A stretch of DNA of 11,386 bases from CAVBBU01 sp963593765 (GTDB taxonomy: Bacteria; Bacillota; Clostridia; Lachnospirales; Lachnospiraceae): NCBI GenBank assembly GCA_963593765.1, contig CAVBBU010000067.1:1-11386 (forward strand), read 5' to 3'. The notes beneath the pieces were generated by a model. The model did not search any database. It saw only the letters and a program-made list of their open reading frames with translations, and was not told the origin of the DNA. The translations under genes and the position numbers were made by a program. Every line of letters starts with the position of its first letter. Position 1 is the first letter of the stretch. Shown one piece after another: positions 1 to 6,474 of the stretch.

Positions 1-116
1 AACATCGATAAAGTAATATAATAAGGCAACAACTTTAAATCTAAGGTAAGTCCTAGGAGCAGTCTGCCTATTAAATTCCTACAGTAAATTTACCCTGCCG
101 GCTTTTATAAAAATTA

Positions 117-145
117 TTGGATTTCCAATTTCCATCATTTATAAT
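117..145 (+). promoter_or_regulatory. Probable sigma-A promoter of the solenoid-protein gene
   Basis: TTGGAT (117-122) and a perfect TATAAT (140-145) are separated by 17 bp. Transcription would begin near 152, giving a leader of about 47 nt before the ATG at 199. A perfect inverted repeat, ATTGGA-TT-TCCAAT (116-129), covers the -35 hexamer and could be an operator. The -35 matches consensus at only three positions. The 116 bases upstream contain no gene that I can see; a six-codon open stretch ending in TAA at 19-21 could be the tail of a previous gene, but nothing supports that. Confidence 0.5.
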
Positions 146-198
146 TAAAGTATGGTCGGATACTAATATTAACTATAATTTAGGAGGAGCTTTCTTAG

Positions 199-1602
199 AT
201 GAGTAATGAATATATATCAATCGCATCGAAGTTACTAGACAAGGCATTAGATGCAGGAGTCGTATTTAAAGCCAATGAAGCCTTGGAAATTATAGAGAGT
301 GGAGAAATGGAGACTGAGCAGCTAGAAAAAATGATTAAAAAATCACTAGATGCTGGGATTACATTTAATGCTGACGAAGCCGTGAAAATTATTGACGATG
401 GGCAGCTGGACGGAACAGAGGTATTGGAAAGAATAAGGCAAATATTATTAGATGGCGACGAGGTAACCGAGCCACAAGCAGTTTTAGAGATGATTAAGCA
501 GTATATAATAGACGAGCCTGAATTGATAGAGAAAATGATTAAGAAATCATTAGATGCAGGGAATGTATTTAGTACATGCGATATTGGATATATTGCAGAA
601 ATGGCTCCTATAAATGATGACGATTTACTAGAAAGGGTTATTACTACCTCACTAGATGCAGGGAATATTTTCAGTGCAAAAGATGCAATGAAGGTTATAG
701 AAGAAGAACCTTACATAGACTCCGATGTGGTAGAAAGAATGATTAATACCTCATTAGATGCAGGCAACATATTCCAGCCAGAGGAAATAATGTTAATTAT
801 AGAGAATGTCGAAATATATGATATGCAGCTGCCAGAGAGGCTGATACAAACCGCACTGGATGCAGGAAAAGTATTTGGGCCGCAGGAAATAATAGAAATT
901 ATCGAGAATGACAATTTAGAAGATATGGATATGACGGAGGAACTTGTAAAAGCTACGTTAGATGCGGGCAATGTGTTTGATATAAGTGAGACAGTGGATA
1001 TCTTATGTGATTATGATGGAACGCTCTGGGATGAAGATGTGAAATATAAGATGGTTATCACATCACGAGGGAAATATACAGGAGAGCAGCTTTGCAGGCT
1101 ATGTGATGATGTTGTAGATCAGAAGACCATATGCTGGTTAATTAAGAATTCACGTGTTGATTTGTCTAGCTTTAGCGATGAAGAAATTATGAATTTAATT
1201 TCAGAAATAAGTGATGATAAAGCAATCGATATATTACTATCTGGTACAAATGCTAAATTTTCAAAGGATGAGATTGAAACTCTGCGAGGTGAATTAGTAG
1301 ATGAGAGCATAATTAAAAAGATTTCAAAGCAAAGTGGAGTTCCTTATTCTGATCCGTATAAGGTGTTTAATGAACCAGTAAATGTGGAAAAAACAAAAAA
1401 GACTGGACTGCTAGTGTCGATTTTGGCTGGAATGGCAGCAATTGGGAGTACTGGCAGTAAAGGAACTGGACATAACGGAAGATGTAATGGCGACTGTGCG
1501 AACTGTCCTCCGCATTACGGATATCGATATGGCAGGTGGTATTATGGACACCATCATACGGATGGCTGTGAATTTGGCGGCAATGGTGGAACTAAAATGT
1601 AA
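199..1602 (+). CDS. Tandem 34-aa repeat helical protein with Gly/Tyr/His/Cys-rich C-terminal tail, unknown function
   Basis: I do not recognise a named family for this 467-aa acidic protein. Residues 9-288 are tandem repeats of 34 residues, each carrying the core S-L-D-A-G-N-I/V-F; the core Leu falls at 17, 50, 84 (degenerate, LDGDEV), 118, 152, 186, 220 and 254. Each unit predicts as two helices, so an alpha-alpha solenoid used for protein binding is the natural inference. Residues 289-390 look like more divergent, slightly shorter repeats. Residues 403-415 form a short hydrophobic stretch, followed by a Gly/Ser linker and a tail (429-463) with C-x3-C-x2-C, PPHYGYRYGRWYYG, three consecutive His and a final Cys. 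There is no N-terminal signal peptide. AGGAGG at 182-187 supports the start. Leu codons are mostly TTA/CTA, with CTT seen only twice, whereas the neighbouring genes favour CTT; this hints at a different origin. It lies 42 bp before proC and may be cotranscribed. Confidence 0.85.
   Translation: MSNEYISIASKLLDKALDAGVVFKANEALEIIESGEMETEQLEKMIKKSLDAGITFNADEAVKIIDDGQLDGTEVLERIRQILLDGDEVTEPQAVLEMIKQYIIDEPELIEKMIKKSLDAGNVFSTCDIGYIAEMAPINDDDLLERVITTSLDAGNIFSAKDAMKVIEEEPYIDSDVVERMINTSLDAGNIFQPEEIMLIIENVEIYDMQLPERLIQTALDAGKVFGPQEIIEIIENDNLEDMDMTEELVKATLDAGNVFDISETVDILCDYDGTLWDEDVKYKMVITSRGKYTGEQLCRLCDDVVDQKTICWLIKNSRVDLSSFSDEEIMNLISEISDDKAIDILLSGTNAKFSKDEIETLRGELVDESIIKKISKQSGVPYSDPYKVFNEPVNVEKTKKTGLLVSILAGMAAIGSTGSKGTGHNGRCNGDCANCPPHYGYRYGRWYYGHHHTDGCEFGGNGGTKM
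247..1059 (+). repeat. In-frame tandem repeat, ~102-bp period, eight units
   Basis: Starting from the TTAGATGCAGG-like word at 247, related words recur at 346, 448, 550, 652, 754, 856 and 958. The spacing is 99 bp once and then 102 bp throughout. The third unit (448) is degenerate (TTAGATGGC). The word is the best conserved part of each unit, while the rest has diverged at DNA level. This indicates old internal duplication maintained by protein structure rather than recent slippage. Confidence 0.85.
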
Positions 1603-1644
1603 TAAAGGATATATGCTAGAAAAAATGATACAAGGAGGCAGCTT

Positions 1645-2442
1645 ATGGCAAGGATAGGCTTTATAGGTATGGGTAATATGGGCTATGCAATACTTAGGGG
1701 AGTATTAGGCTATATAAGCCCTGATGATATAATATTTTCATGTAAGACAGATAAGAAAAGGCAGGATGTATCAAAGGAAACTAAGGTTCATTATGCAAAG
1801 GATAATATAGAATGTGCAGCAAACGCTAAATATATAATTCTTGCTATTAAGCCGCAGCAGTATGAAAAGGTGCTTAGTGAGATAAAATCGGCTATTACAA
1901 ATGATAAGGTGCTTATATCTCTTGCACCAAGCTATACCATAGATAAGATAAAAAATATTCTTGGGGGAAATGCAAGAATTGTAAGAGCTATGCCAAATAC
2001 TCCGGCACTGCTTGGTGAGGCGGCAAGTGGTGTTAGCTATATAGATAGCGAGCTTTCAGAGGATGAAAAAAAAGAAATAGAAAATATATTTAATTCATTT
2101 GGAATTATGAAAAAGATAGATGAGAGCCTTATGAGTACAGTAGTTGCAGTAAGTGGCTCATCGCCTGCATTTGTATATATGTTTATAGACGCCCTAGCAG
2201 ATGCTGGAGTTAGATATGGACTAAAAAAAGCGGATGCACTTGAGATGGCAAGCCAGACTGTACTTGGAAGTGCGATGATGGTGCTTAAAAGCGGCGAGTC
2301 ACCTAGCATACTTAAGGACAGAGTTTGTTCTCCGGGCGGAACTACTATAGAGGGAGTTAGCGTGCTTAATGAAAATGCGTTTGCCGGCATCATCCAGAAG
2401 GCATGCAAGGCTTGCTATGATAAATGCTCGAATATAGGATAA
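1645..2442 (+). CDS. proC: Pyrroline-5-carboxylate reductase
   Basis: Catalyses the last step of proline synthesis, NAD(P)H-dependent reduction of 1-pyrroline-5-carboxylate to proline, in the cytosol. The N-terminus GFIGMGNMG (residues 5-13) is the Rossmann GxGxxG nucleotide-binding motif. The C-terminal dimerisation and active-site half has the family block VSGSSPAFVYMFIDALADAG from about 168 and the signature CSPGGTTIEGV at about 228-238. The length of 265 aa is normal for the family. AAGGAGG (1632-1638) lies 6 nt before the ATG and fixes the start. No separate promoter is evident in the 42-bp gap, so readthrough from the upstream solenoid gene is plausible. No other proline genes are present in the window. 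Confidence 0.96.
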   Translation: MARIGFIGMGNMGYAILRGVLGYISPDDIIFSCKTDKKRQDVSKETKVHYAKDNIECAANAKYIILAIKPQQYEKVLSEIKSAITNDKVLISLAPSYTIDKIKNILGGNARIVRAMPNTPALLGEAASGVSYIDSELSEDEKKEIENIFNSFGIMKKIDESLMSTVVAVSGSSPAFVYMFIDALADAGVRYGLKKADALEMASQTVLGSAMMVLKSGESPSILKDRVCSPGGTTIEGVSVLNENAFAGIIQKACKACYDKCSNIG

Positions 2443-2497
2443 GCTTTAAAATTCCAGAGCAGTATTAAATAAGACTAAAAAAGGACGTAGAACAATT

Positions 2498-3052
2498 ATG
2501 GAAAATAATAATATACCAGTTGAGAGAATTAAAAGAGAGCTTGCATATACAGGAACTATACTTAAGGTCTACAAGGACTATGTCAAGGTCGGGGCAAATG
2601 AAGCCGTATGGGATTATATACACCATGATGGTGCAGCGGCAGTAGTTCCTGTAACAGATAGCGGAAAGATAATTATGGTTAAGCAGTATAGAAATGCACT
2701 TGATAGGTATACGCTTGAGATACCTGCAGGCAAGGTTGACTCGATAGATGAGCCAAGAGTTATCTGTGCATTTAGGGAGCTTGAGGAAGAAACAGGAATG
2801 AAGGTTAATTCTCCAGACGAGCTGGAATTTCTAATTCGAGTAAATACAACGGTTGCATTTTGCGACGAGGAGATAGATATATTCGTTGCAAGAAAACTTA
2901 TAAAGTCTAAGCAGCATTTAGATGAGGATGAGGAAATTGAGGTTATAGAATATTCAGTCGATGAACTGCTTGACATGATATATGCAGGGCAGATAAAGGA
3001 TGGAAAAACTGTAGCTGCGATAGCCGCATATGCGAATAAATATGCAAAATAG
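2498..3052 (+). CDS. NUDIX hydrolase, ADP-ribose pyrophosphatase type
   Basis: A 184-aa protein of the NudF/ADP-ribose pyrophosphatase group, which hydrolyses ADP-ribose or related nucleoside diphosphate derivatives to AMP and a phosphosugar. The NUDIX box spans residues 78-101: Gly78, Glu85, Arg93-Glu94, Glu97-Glu98 and Gly100 are all present, with one extra residue in the loop between Gly78 and Glu85. The preceding AAVVPVTDSGKIIMVKQYR strand region (47-65) and PAGKV are typical of ADP-ribose pyrophosphatases. The RBS is weak: AAGGA at 2481-2485 lies 12 nt from the ATG. In B. subtilis nudF is located near ripX (xerD), which agrees with the XerD-like gene downstream here. The exact substrate cannot be read from the sequence. 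Confidence 0.92.
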   Translation: MENNNIPVERIKRELAYTGTILKVYKDYVKVGANEAVWDYIHHDGAAAVVPVTDSGKIIMVKQYRNALDRYTLEIPAGKVDSIDEPRVICAFRELEEETGMKVNSPDELEFLIRVNTTVAFCDEEIDIFVARKLIKSKQHLDEDEEIEVIEYSVDELLDMIYAGQIKDGKTVAAIAAYANKYAK

Positions 3053-3130
3053 CGAATGAACAAAGAGAAGAACAGGGCAGGACGGATATATTTTAGCTAA
3101 AAATTTTATGTCAATATATTGAATTAATTA

Positions 3131-3187
3131 AAGCCATAATCCCAAGATGTAGTGATTGTTATGTAAATGATGGGATATGGCTTTTTT
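3131..3187 (+). terminator. Intrinsic terminator after the NUDIX gene
   Basis: AAGCCATAATCCCA (3131-3144) pairs with TGGGATATGGCTT (3171-3183), with one bulged A. The stem is followed by a run of T (3182-3187). The 26-nt loop is longer than usual for an intrinsic terminator, so some other RNA role is possible. It separates the proC/NUDIX unit from the promoter of the recombinase gene. Confidence 0.7.
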
Positions 3188-3204
3188 ATTGAAAAAAATA
3201 ATGA

Positions 3205-3233
3205 TTGACTTTACATAATTGCATTATTATAAT
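3205..3233 (+). promoter_or_regulatory. Strong sigma-A promoter of the xerD-like gene
   Basis: TTGACT (3205-3210), a 17-bp spacer and TATAAT (3228-3233) nearly match consensus. Transcription should start near 3240. This lies downstream of an in-frame ATG at 3219, which therefore cannot be the start codon; the ATG at 3261 with its own RBS is used instead. Confidence 0.85.
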
Positions 3234-3260
3234 GAACTCTACCTAAAAGGAGAGACGAGT

Positions 3261-4193
3261 ATGAATGAAGAAATCAGGCTGTTTATAGAGCATTTGGAGT
3301 TCGTTGAACATAAGTCGGAAAATACGATTATGTCATATAGAAGGGATCTAAAGCAGCTATCTGCGTGGCTTGAAGGACAGGGGATAAATGAGGTATCAAG
3401 GATTAATACAACTATGATTAATTCATATCTTATGTATCTTGGACAGATAGGAAAATCTACGCCTACTATATCGAGAGTGCTGGCATCTACGAAGGCATTT
3501 TTCTCGTATGAAAAAAACAAGGGAAACATAAGCGAGGATCCGGCAGCTGGCATCAAATCGCCTAAGGTAGAAAAAAAGATACCTACAGTTTTAACTATAG
3601 AAGAGGTAGATAGCTTTCTTAAGGCTACAGAGGGAACTAGCATTAAGAGCATAAGAGATAGGGCTATGCTCGAGCTTATGTATGCTACCGGAATAAGAGT
3701 TACAGAGCTTATAAACCTTAAGTATGATGATGTAAATATGTCTATAGGCTTTATTACCTGCAGCATGGGAAGAAGTCAGAGAGCTATTCCGTTTGGCAGA
3801 AAGGCAAAGGATGCGTTAAATGAATATCTGACTATAGCCAGAGATAAGATGATAAAGAATAGTCCTACGGATAGACTGTTTGTAAATTGCAATGGCAAGC
3901 CTATGAGCAGGCAGGGACTTTGGAAGATAATAAAGTTCTATGGCGACAAGGCAGGCATACAAGCAGATATTACACCGCAGGCACTTAGACATTCATTTGC
4001 TGTACATCTAATCCGAAATGGTGCAGATGTCCGTTCGGTTCAAGAAATGTTAGGACACAGCGATGCCTCAACTACACATAGCTATGTAAATCTTATCAAG
4101 AAGCCTACAGTAAGAGAGGTATATGCACAGGCACACCCTAGAAACGCAGGGGATGTGTTGGGCGGCAGTGCAAATAATTATACTATGCAGTAA
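3261..4193 (+). CDS. xerD: XerD-like site-specific tyrosine recombinase
   Basis: A 310-aa member of the XerC/XerD family, which resolves chromosome dimers at dif sites. The start at 3261 is chosen because AAGGAGAG (3248-3254) precedes it and the promoter's start site lies at about 3240. Residues 1-95 form the SAM-like core-binding domain; the catalytic domain begins near 105. Visible catalytic residues are Arg146 (ATGIRVTEL), Arg243 (LRHSF), His266 (LGHSD) and Tyr275. Two expected residues appear absent. The beta-hairpin at 167-176 (CSMGRSQRAI) has no lysine where E. coli XerD has K172, and the H of HxxR is Gln240 (PQALRH). The C-terminus keeps the family's AHPR ending plus a 17-residue extension. 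The gene is monocistronic between its own promoter and terminator, so it could be an ordinary lineage variant of XerD or a recombinase with altered activity. Confidence 0.9.
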   Translation: MNEEIRLFIEHLEFVEHKSENTIMSYRRDLKQLSAWLEGQGINEVSRINTTMINSYLMYLGQIGKSTPTISRVLASTKAFFSYEKNKGNISEDPAAGIKSPKVEKKIPTVLTIEEVDSFLKATEGTSIKSIRDRAMLELMYATGIRVTELINLKYDDVNMSIGFITCSMGRSQRAIPFGRKAKDALNEYLTIARDKMIKNSPTDRLFVNCNGKPMSRQGLWKIIKFYGDKAGIQADITPQALRHSFAVHLIRNGADVRSVQEMLGHSDASTTHSYVNLIKKPTVREVYAQAHPRNAGDVLGGSANNYTMQ

Positions 4194-4197
4194 AATG

Positions 4198-4233
4198 ACA
4201 AAGCACCTTGACGTAAAGTCAGGTGCTTTGTTT
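4198..4233 (+). terminator. Strong intrinsic terminator after xerD-like gene
   Basis: ACAAAGCACCTTGAC (4198-4212) pairs with GTCAGGTGCTTTGT (4218-4231) with one bulged T. The loop is GTAAA and the hairpin is followed by TTT. It begins within five bases of the xerD stop codon. Confidence 0.88.
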
Positions 4234-4255
4234 CGGCGAAATAAGATTTAGTGAA

Positions 4256-4267
4256 GTGCATATGCAC
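4256..4267. promoter_or_regulatory. Perfect 12-bp palindrome upstream of uvrB, possible operator
   Basis: GTGCATATGCAC is a perfect palindrome about 90 bp before the uvrB start. It shares G--CATATG--C with the Firmicutes LexA/DinR box type GAACATATGTTC, but differs at four positions, so LexA control is only a suggestion. A direct repeat AATATTTTG (4274-4282 and 4300-4308) follows. I see no convincing -35/-10 pair for uvrB in 4234-4354; CATAAT at 4322-4327 is the best -10 candidate. Confidence 0.3.
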
Positions 4268-4354
4268 GTAACGAATATTTTGCGAAAAAAATTCAACCAA
4301 ATATTTTGTGGAAGAAACAATCATAATTTAATCATATATTTTGAGGATAACCAT

Positions 4355-6334
4355 ATGGCAGTATTTAAACTACACTCAGAATTTAAACAATCCGGAGACC
4401 AGCCGGAAGCGATAGAAAAGCTAGTAAGCGGCTTTAAGGAAGGCAACCAGTGCGAGACACTGCTTGGAACTACCGGCTCAGGCAAAACCTTTACTATGGC
4501 AAATATCATAAAGGAGCTAGGTAAGCCTACACTTGTTATATCGCACAATAAAACTCTTGCCGCACAGCTATATAGTGAGTTCAAGGAATTTTTCCCTGAA
4601 AATGCAGTTGAGTATTTTGTTTCATATTATGATTATTATCAGCCGGAGGCATATGTGCCATCAAGCGATACATATATAGCAAAGGATTCAGCTATCAATG
4701 ATGAGATAGATAAGCTAAGGCATAGTGCAACGGCAGCATTGTCCGAGAGAGAGGATGTGATTATAGTAGCCTCTGTATCATGCATATATGGACTAGGCTC
4801 GCCTATAGATTATAAGGAAATGGTAGTGTCGCTTAGACCAGGGATGCAAAAGGACAGAGACGAGGTTATAAGAAAGCTTATAGACATACAATATACCAGA
4901 AATGATATGGACTTTCACAGAGGAACCTTTAGAGTAAGGGGCGATGTAGTCGAGATATTTCCAGCATATCTAAGCAAGGAGGCATATAGAGTAGAGTTTT
5001 TCGGAGACGAGGTCGACAGGATAACACAGATGGATGTAGTGACAGGAGAGGCAGTTGCACAGCTGGAGCATATAGCCATATTTCCTGCATCACATTATGT
5101 GGTTTCAGAAGATAGAATGAAGCTTGCTACAGAAAATATACTAAAGGAGTGCGAGGACAGAGTAAAATATTTTAAATCAGAGGATAAGCTTATAGAGGCT
5201 CAGCGTATAGATGAGAGAACGCACTTCGATGTAGAGATGATGAGAGAGACAGGCTTTTGCTCCGGAATTGAAAATTATTCGAGGCATCTAAACGGAAGTA
5301 AAGAGGGAGAGCCACCATATACGCTTATGGATTATTTCCCTGATGATTTTCTTATTATAATAGATGAGTCGCATATAACTATTCCGCAGATCGGAGCTAT
5401 GTATGCAGGTGACAGATCAAGAAAAACTACGCTGGTAGACTACGGCTTTAGACTTCCATCGGCATTAGATAACAGACCACTTAGCTTTGAGGAATTTGAG
5501 GCTAAGATAAATCAGATACTTTTTGTTTCTGCAACTCCGTCTAAGTATGAAGGGGAACATGAACAGCTTCGTGCCGAGCAGATAATCAGACCTACAGGTC
5601 TTTTAGATCCAAGCATAAGTGTAAGACCAACTAACGGACAGATTGACGATCTAATAAGTGAGGTTAATAAGGAAACTAAAAAGCATAATAAAATTCTTAT
5701 AACTACTCTTACTAAAAGGATGGCAGAGGATTTAACGGACTATATGAAGGAGGTCGGAATTAGAGTTAAGTATCTACATTCCGATATAGACACTCTAGAG
5801 AGAGCACAGATTATAAGAGATATGAGATTAGATAAGTTTGATGTGCTTGTAGGAATTAATCTTTTGAGAGAGGGACTTGATATACCGGAGATAACATTAG
5901 TTGCTATATTAGATGCGGACAAGGAAGGCTTTCTTAGAAGTGAGACTTCACTTATACAGACCATAGGTCGTGCCGCAAGAAACGTAGATGGCCATGTAAT
6001 CATGTACGCAGACACTATAACGGCATCTATGAAAGCTGCTATAGATGAAACAGAAAGAAGAAGAAGGCTGCAGGAGGAGTATAATAAAAAGAATCATATA
6101 ACTCCGCAGACTATAAAAAAGGCAGTTAGAGATGTTATAGCTATATCAAAGGCTGCCATAGCAGATGATAAGACATGGAAGAAGGAGCCTGAATCTATGA
6201 GCCTTGATGAGCTTAAAAGGCTTAAAGCAGAGCTTGAAAGAAAGATGTCTAAGGCGGCTGCAGAGCTTGAATTTGAGGCAGCGGCGACATATAGAGATAG
6301 GCTTGCCGAAGTTAAGCGAATGTTACATGATTAA
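4355..6334 (+). CDS. uvrB: Excinuclease ABC subunit B
   Basis: Damage-recognition helicase subunit of nucleotide excision repair; it is loaded by UvrA and recruits UvrC for incision. The start at 4355 gives MAVFKLHSEF, the usual UvrB beginning, and a 659-aa protein, the standard length. The GAGGA at 4343-4347 is the RBS. A longer in-frame opening from a GTG at 4223 lies inside the xerD terminator and is rejected. Visible motifs are Walker A GTTGSGKT (38-45), the beta-hairpin YYDYYQPEAYVP (91-102), Walker B DESH (337-340), SATP (392-395), helicase motif V GINLLREGLDIP (500-511), motif VI QTIGRAARN (535-543) and the C-terminal UVR coiled coil (about 620-659) that contacts UvrC. uvrA, often the next gene in Firmicutes, does not follow here. 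Confidence 0.98.
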   Translation: MAVFKLHSEFKQSGDQPEAIEKLVSGFKEGNQCETLLGTTGSGKTFTMANIIKELGKPTLVISHNKTLAAQLYSEFKEFFPENAVEYFVSYYDYYQPEAYVPSSDTYIAKDSAINDEIDKLRHSATAALSEREDVIIVASVSCIYGLGSPIDYKEMVVSLRPGMQKDRDEVIRKLIDIQYTRNDMDFHRGTFRVRGDVVEIFPAYLSKEAYRVEFFGDEVDRITQMDVVTGEAVAQLEHIAIFPASHYVVSEDRMKLATENILKECEDRVKYFKSEDKLIEAQRIDERTHFDVEMMRETGFCSGIENYSRHLNGSKEGEPPYTLMDYFPDDFLIIIDESHITIPQIGAMYAGDRSRKTTLVDYGFRLPSALDNRPLSFEEFEAKINQILFVSATPSKYEGEHEQLRAEQIIRPTGLLDPSISVRPTNGQIDDLISEVNKETKKHNKILITTLTKRMAEDLTDYMKEVGIRVKYLHSDIDTLERAQIIRDMRLDKFDVLVGINLLREGLDIPEITLVAILDADKEGFLRSETSLIQTIGRAARNVDGHVIMYADTITASMKAAIDETERRRRLQEEYNKKNHITPQTIKKAVRDVIAISKAAIADDKTWKKEPESMSLDELKRLKAELERKMSKAAAELEFEAAATYRDRLAEVKRMLHD

Positions 6335-6337
6335 ATA

Positions 6338-6346
6338 TGGTATAAT
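6338..6346 (+). promoter_or_regulatory. Extended -10 promoter of the lactonase-aroC unit
   Basis: TGGTATAAT is a perfect TATAAT with the extended TGn element, starting four bases after the uvrB stop codon. No good -35 hexamer lies 17 bp upstream, which is typical of extended -10 promoters. The predicted start near 6352 gives a leader of about 120 nt to the ATG at 6475. Confidence 0.6.
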
Positions 6347-6352
6347 GTTAAA

Positions 6353-6450
6353 GTAAATGCAGGTTGGAAATAAAGGACATTTACAAGCGGCTTTACTATC
6401 TGCGTATATAAAGTTTGCACTTAAACACTAATTAGGCACAAGGCTTTATA
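6353..6450 (+). other. Possible structured mRNA leader upstream of the lactonase gene
   Basis: GTAAATG (6353-6359) can pair with CATTTAC (6378-6384), forming a 7-bp hairpin right at the predicted 5' end. TATAAAG (6407-6413) can pair with CTTTATA (6444-6450) just ahead of the RBS. I match it to no known riboswitch, and AT-rich stems of this length can arise by chance. Confidence 0.25.
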
Positions 6451-6474
6451 AATAGAATTATAAGGAGGCATAAC

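Noticed and set aside
247..1059. CRISPR array
   Set aside because: The 102-bp periodicity is in-frame and protein-level, with diverged DNA between short conserved words; there are no identical repeats with spacers.
1442..1657. 71-codon plus-strand frame overlapping the end of the solenoid gene
   Set aside because: No RBS or motif, and it overlaps both the solenoid tail and the proC start in another frame.
3219..3260. Upstream ATG for the XerD-like protein at 3219
   Set aside because: It lies between the -35 and -10 elements, upstream of the predicted transcription start; the ATG at 3261 has a proper RBS.
4223..4354. In-frame N-terminal extension of UvrB from a GTG at 4223
   Set aside because: It begins inside the xerD terminator hairpin, has no RBS, and UvrB proteins start at the MAVFKLHSEF-like sequence.
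6353..6450. Known riboswitch or T-box in the lactonase leader
   Set aside because: I find none of the conserved core sequences of the common classes; only simple AT-rich helices are visible.
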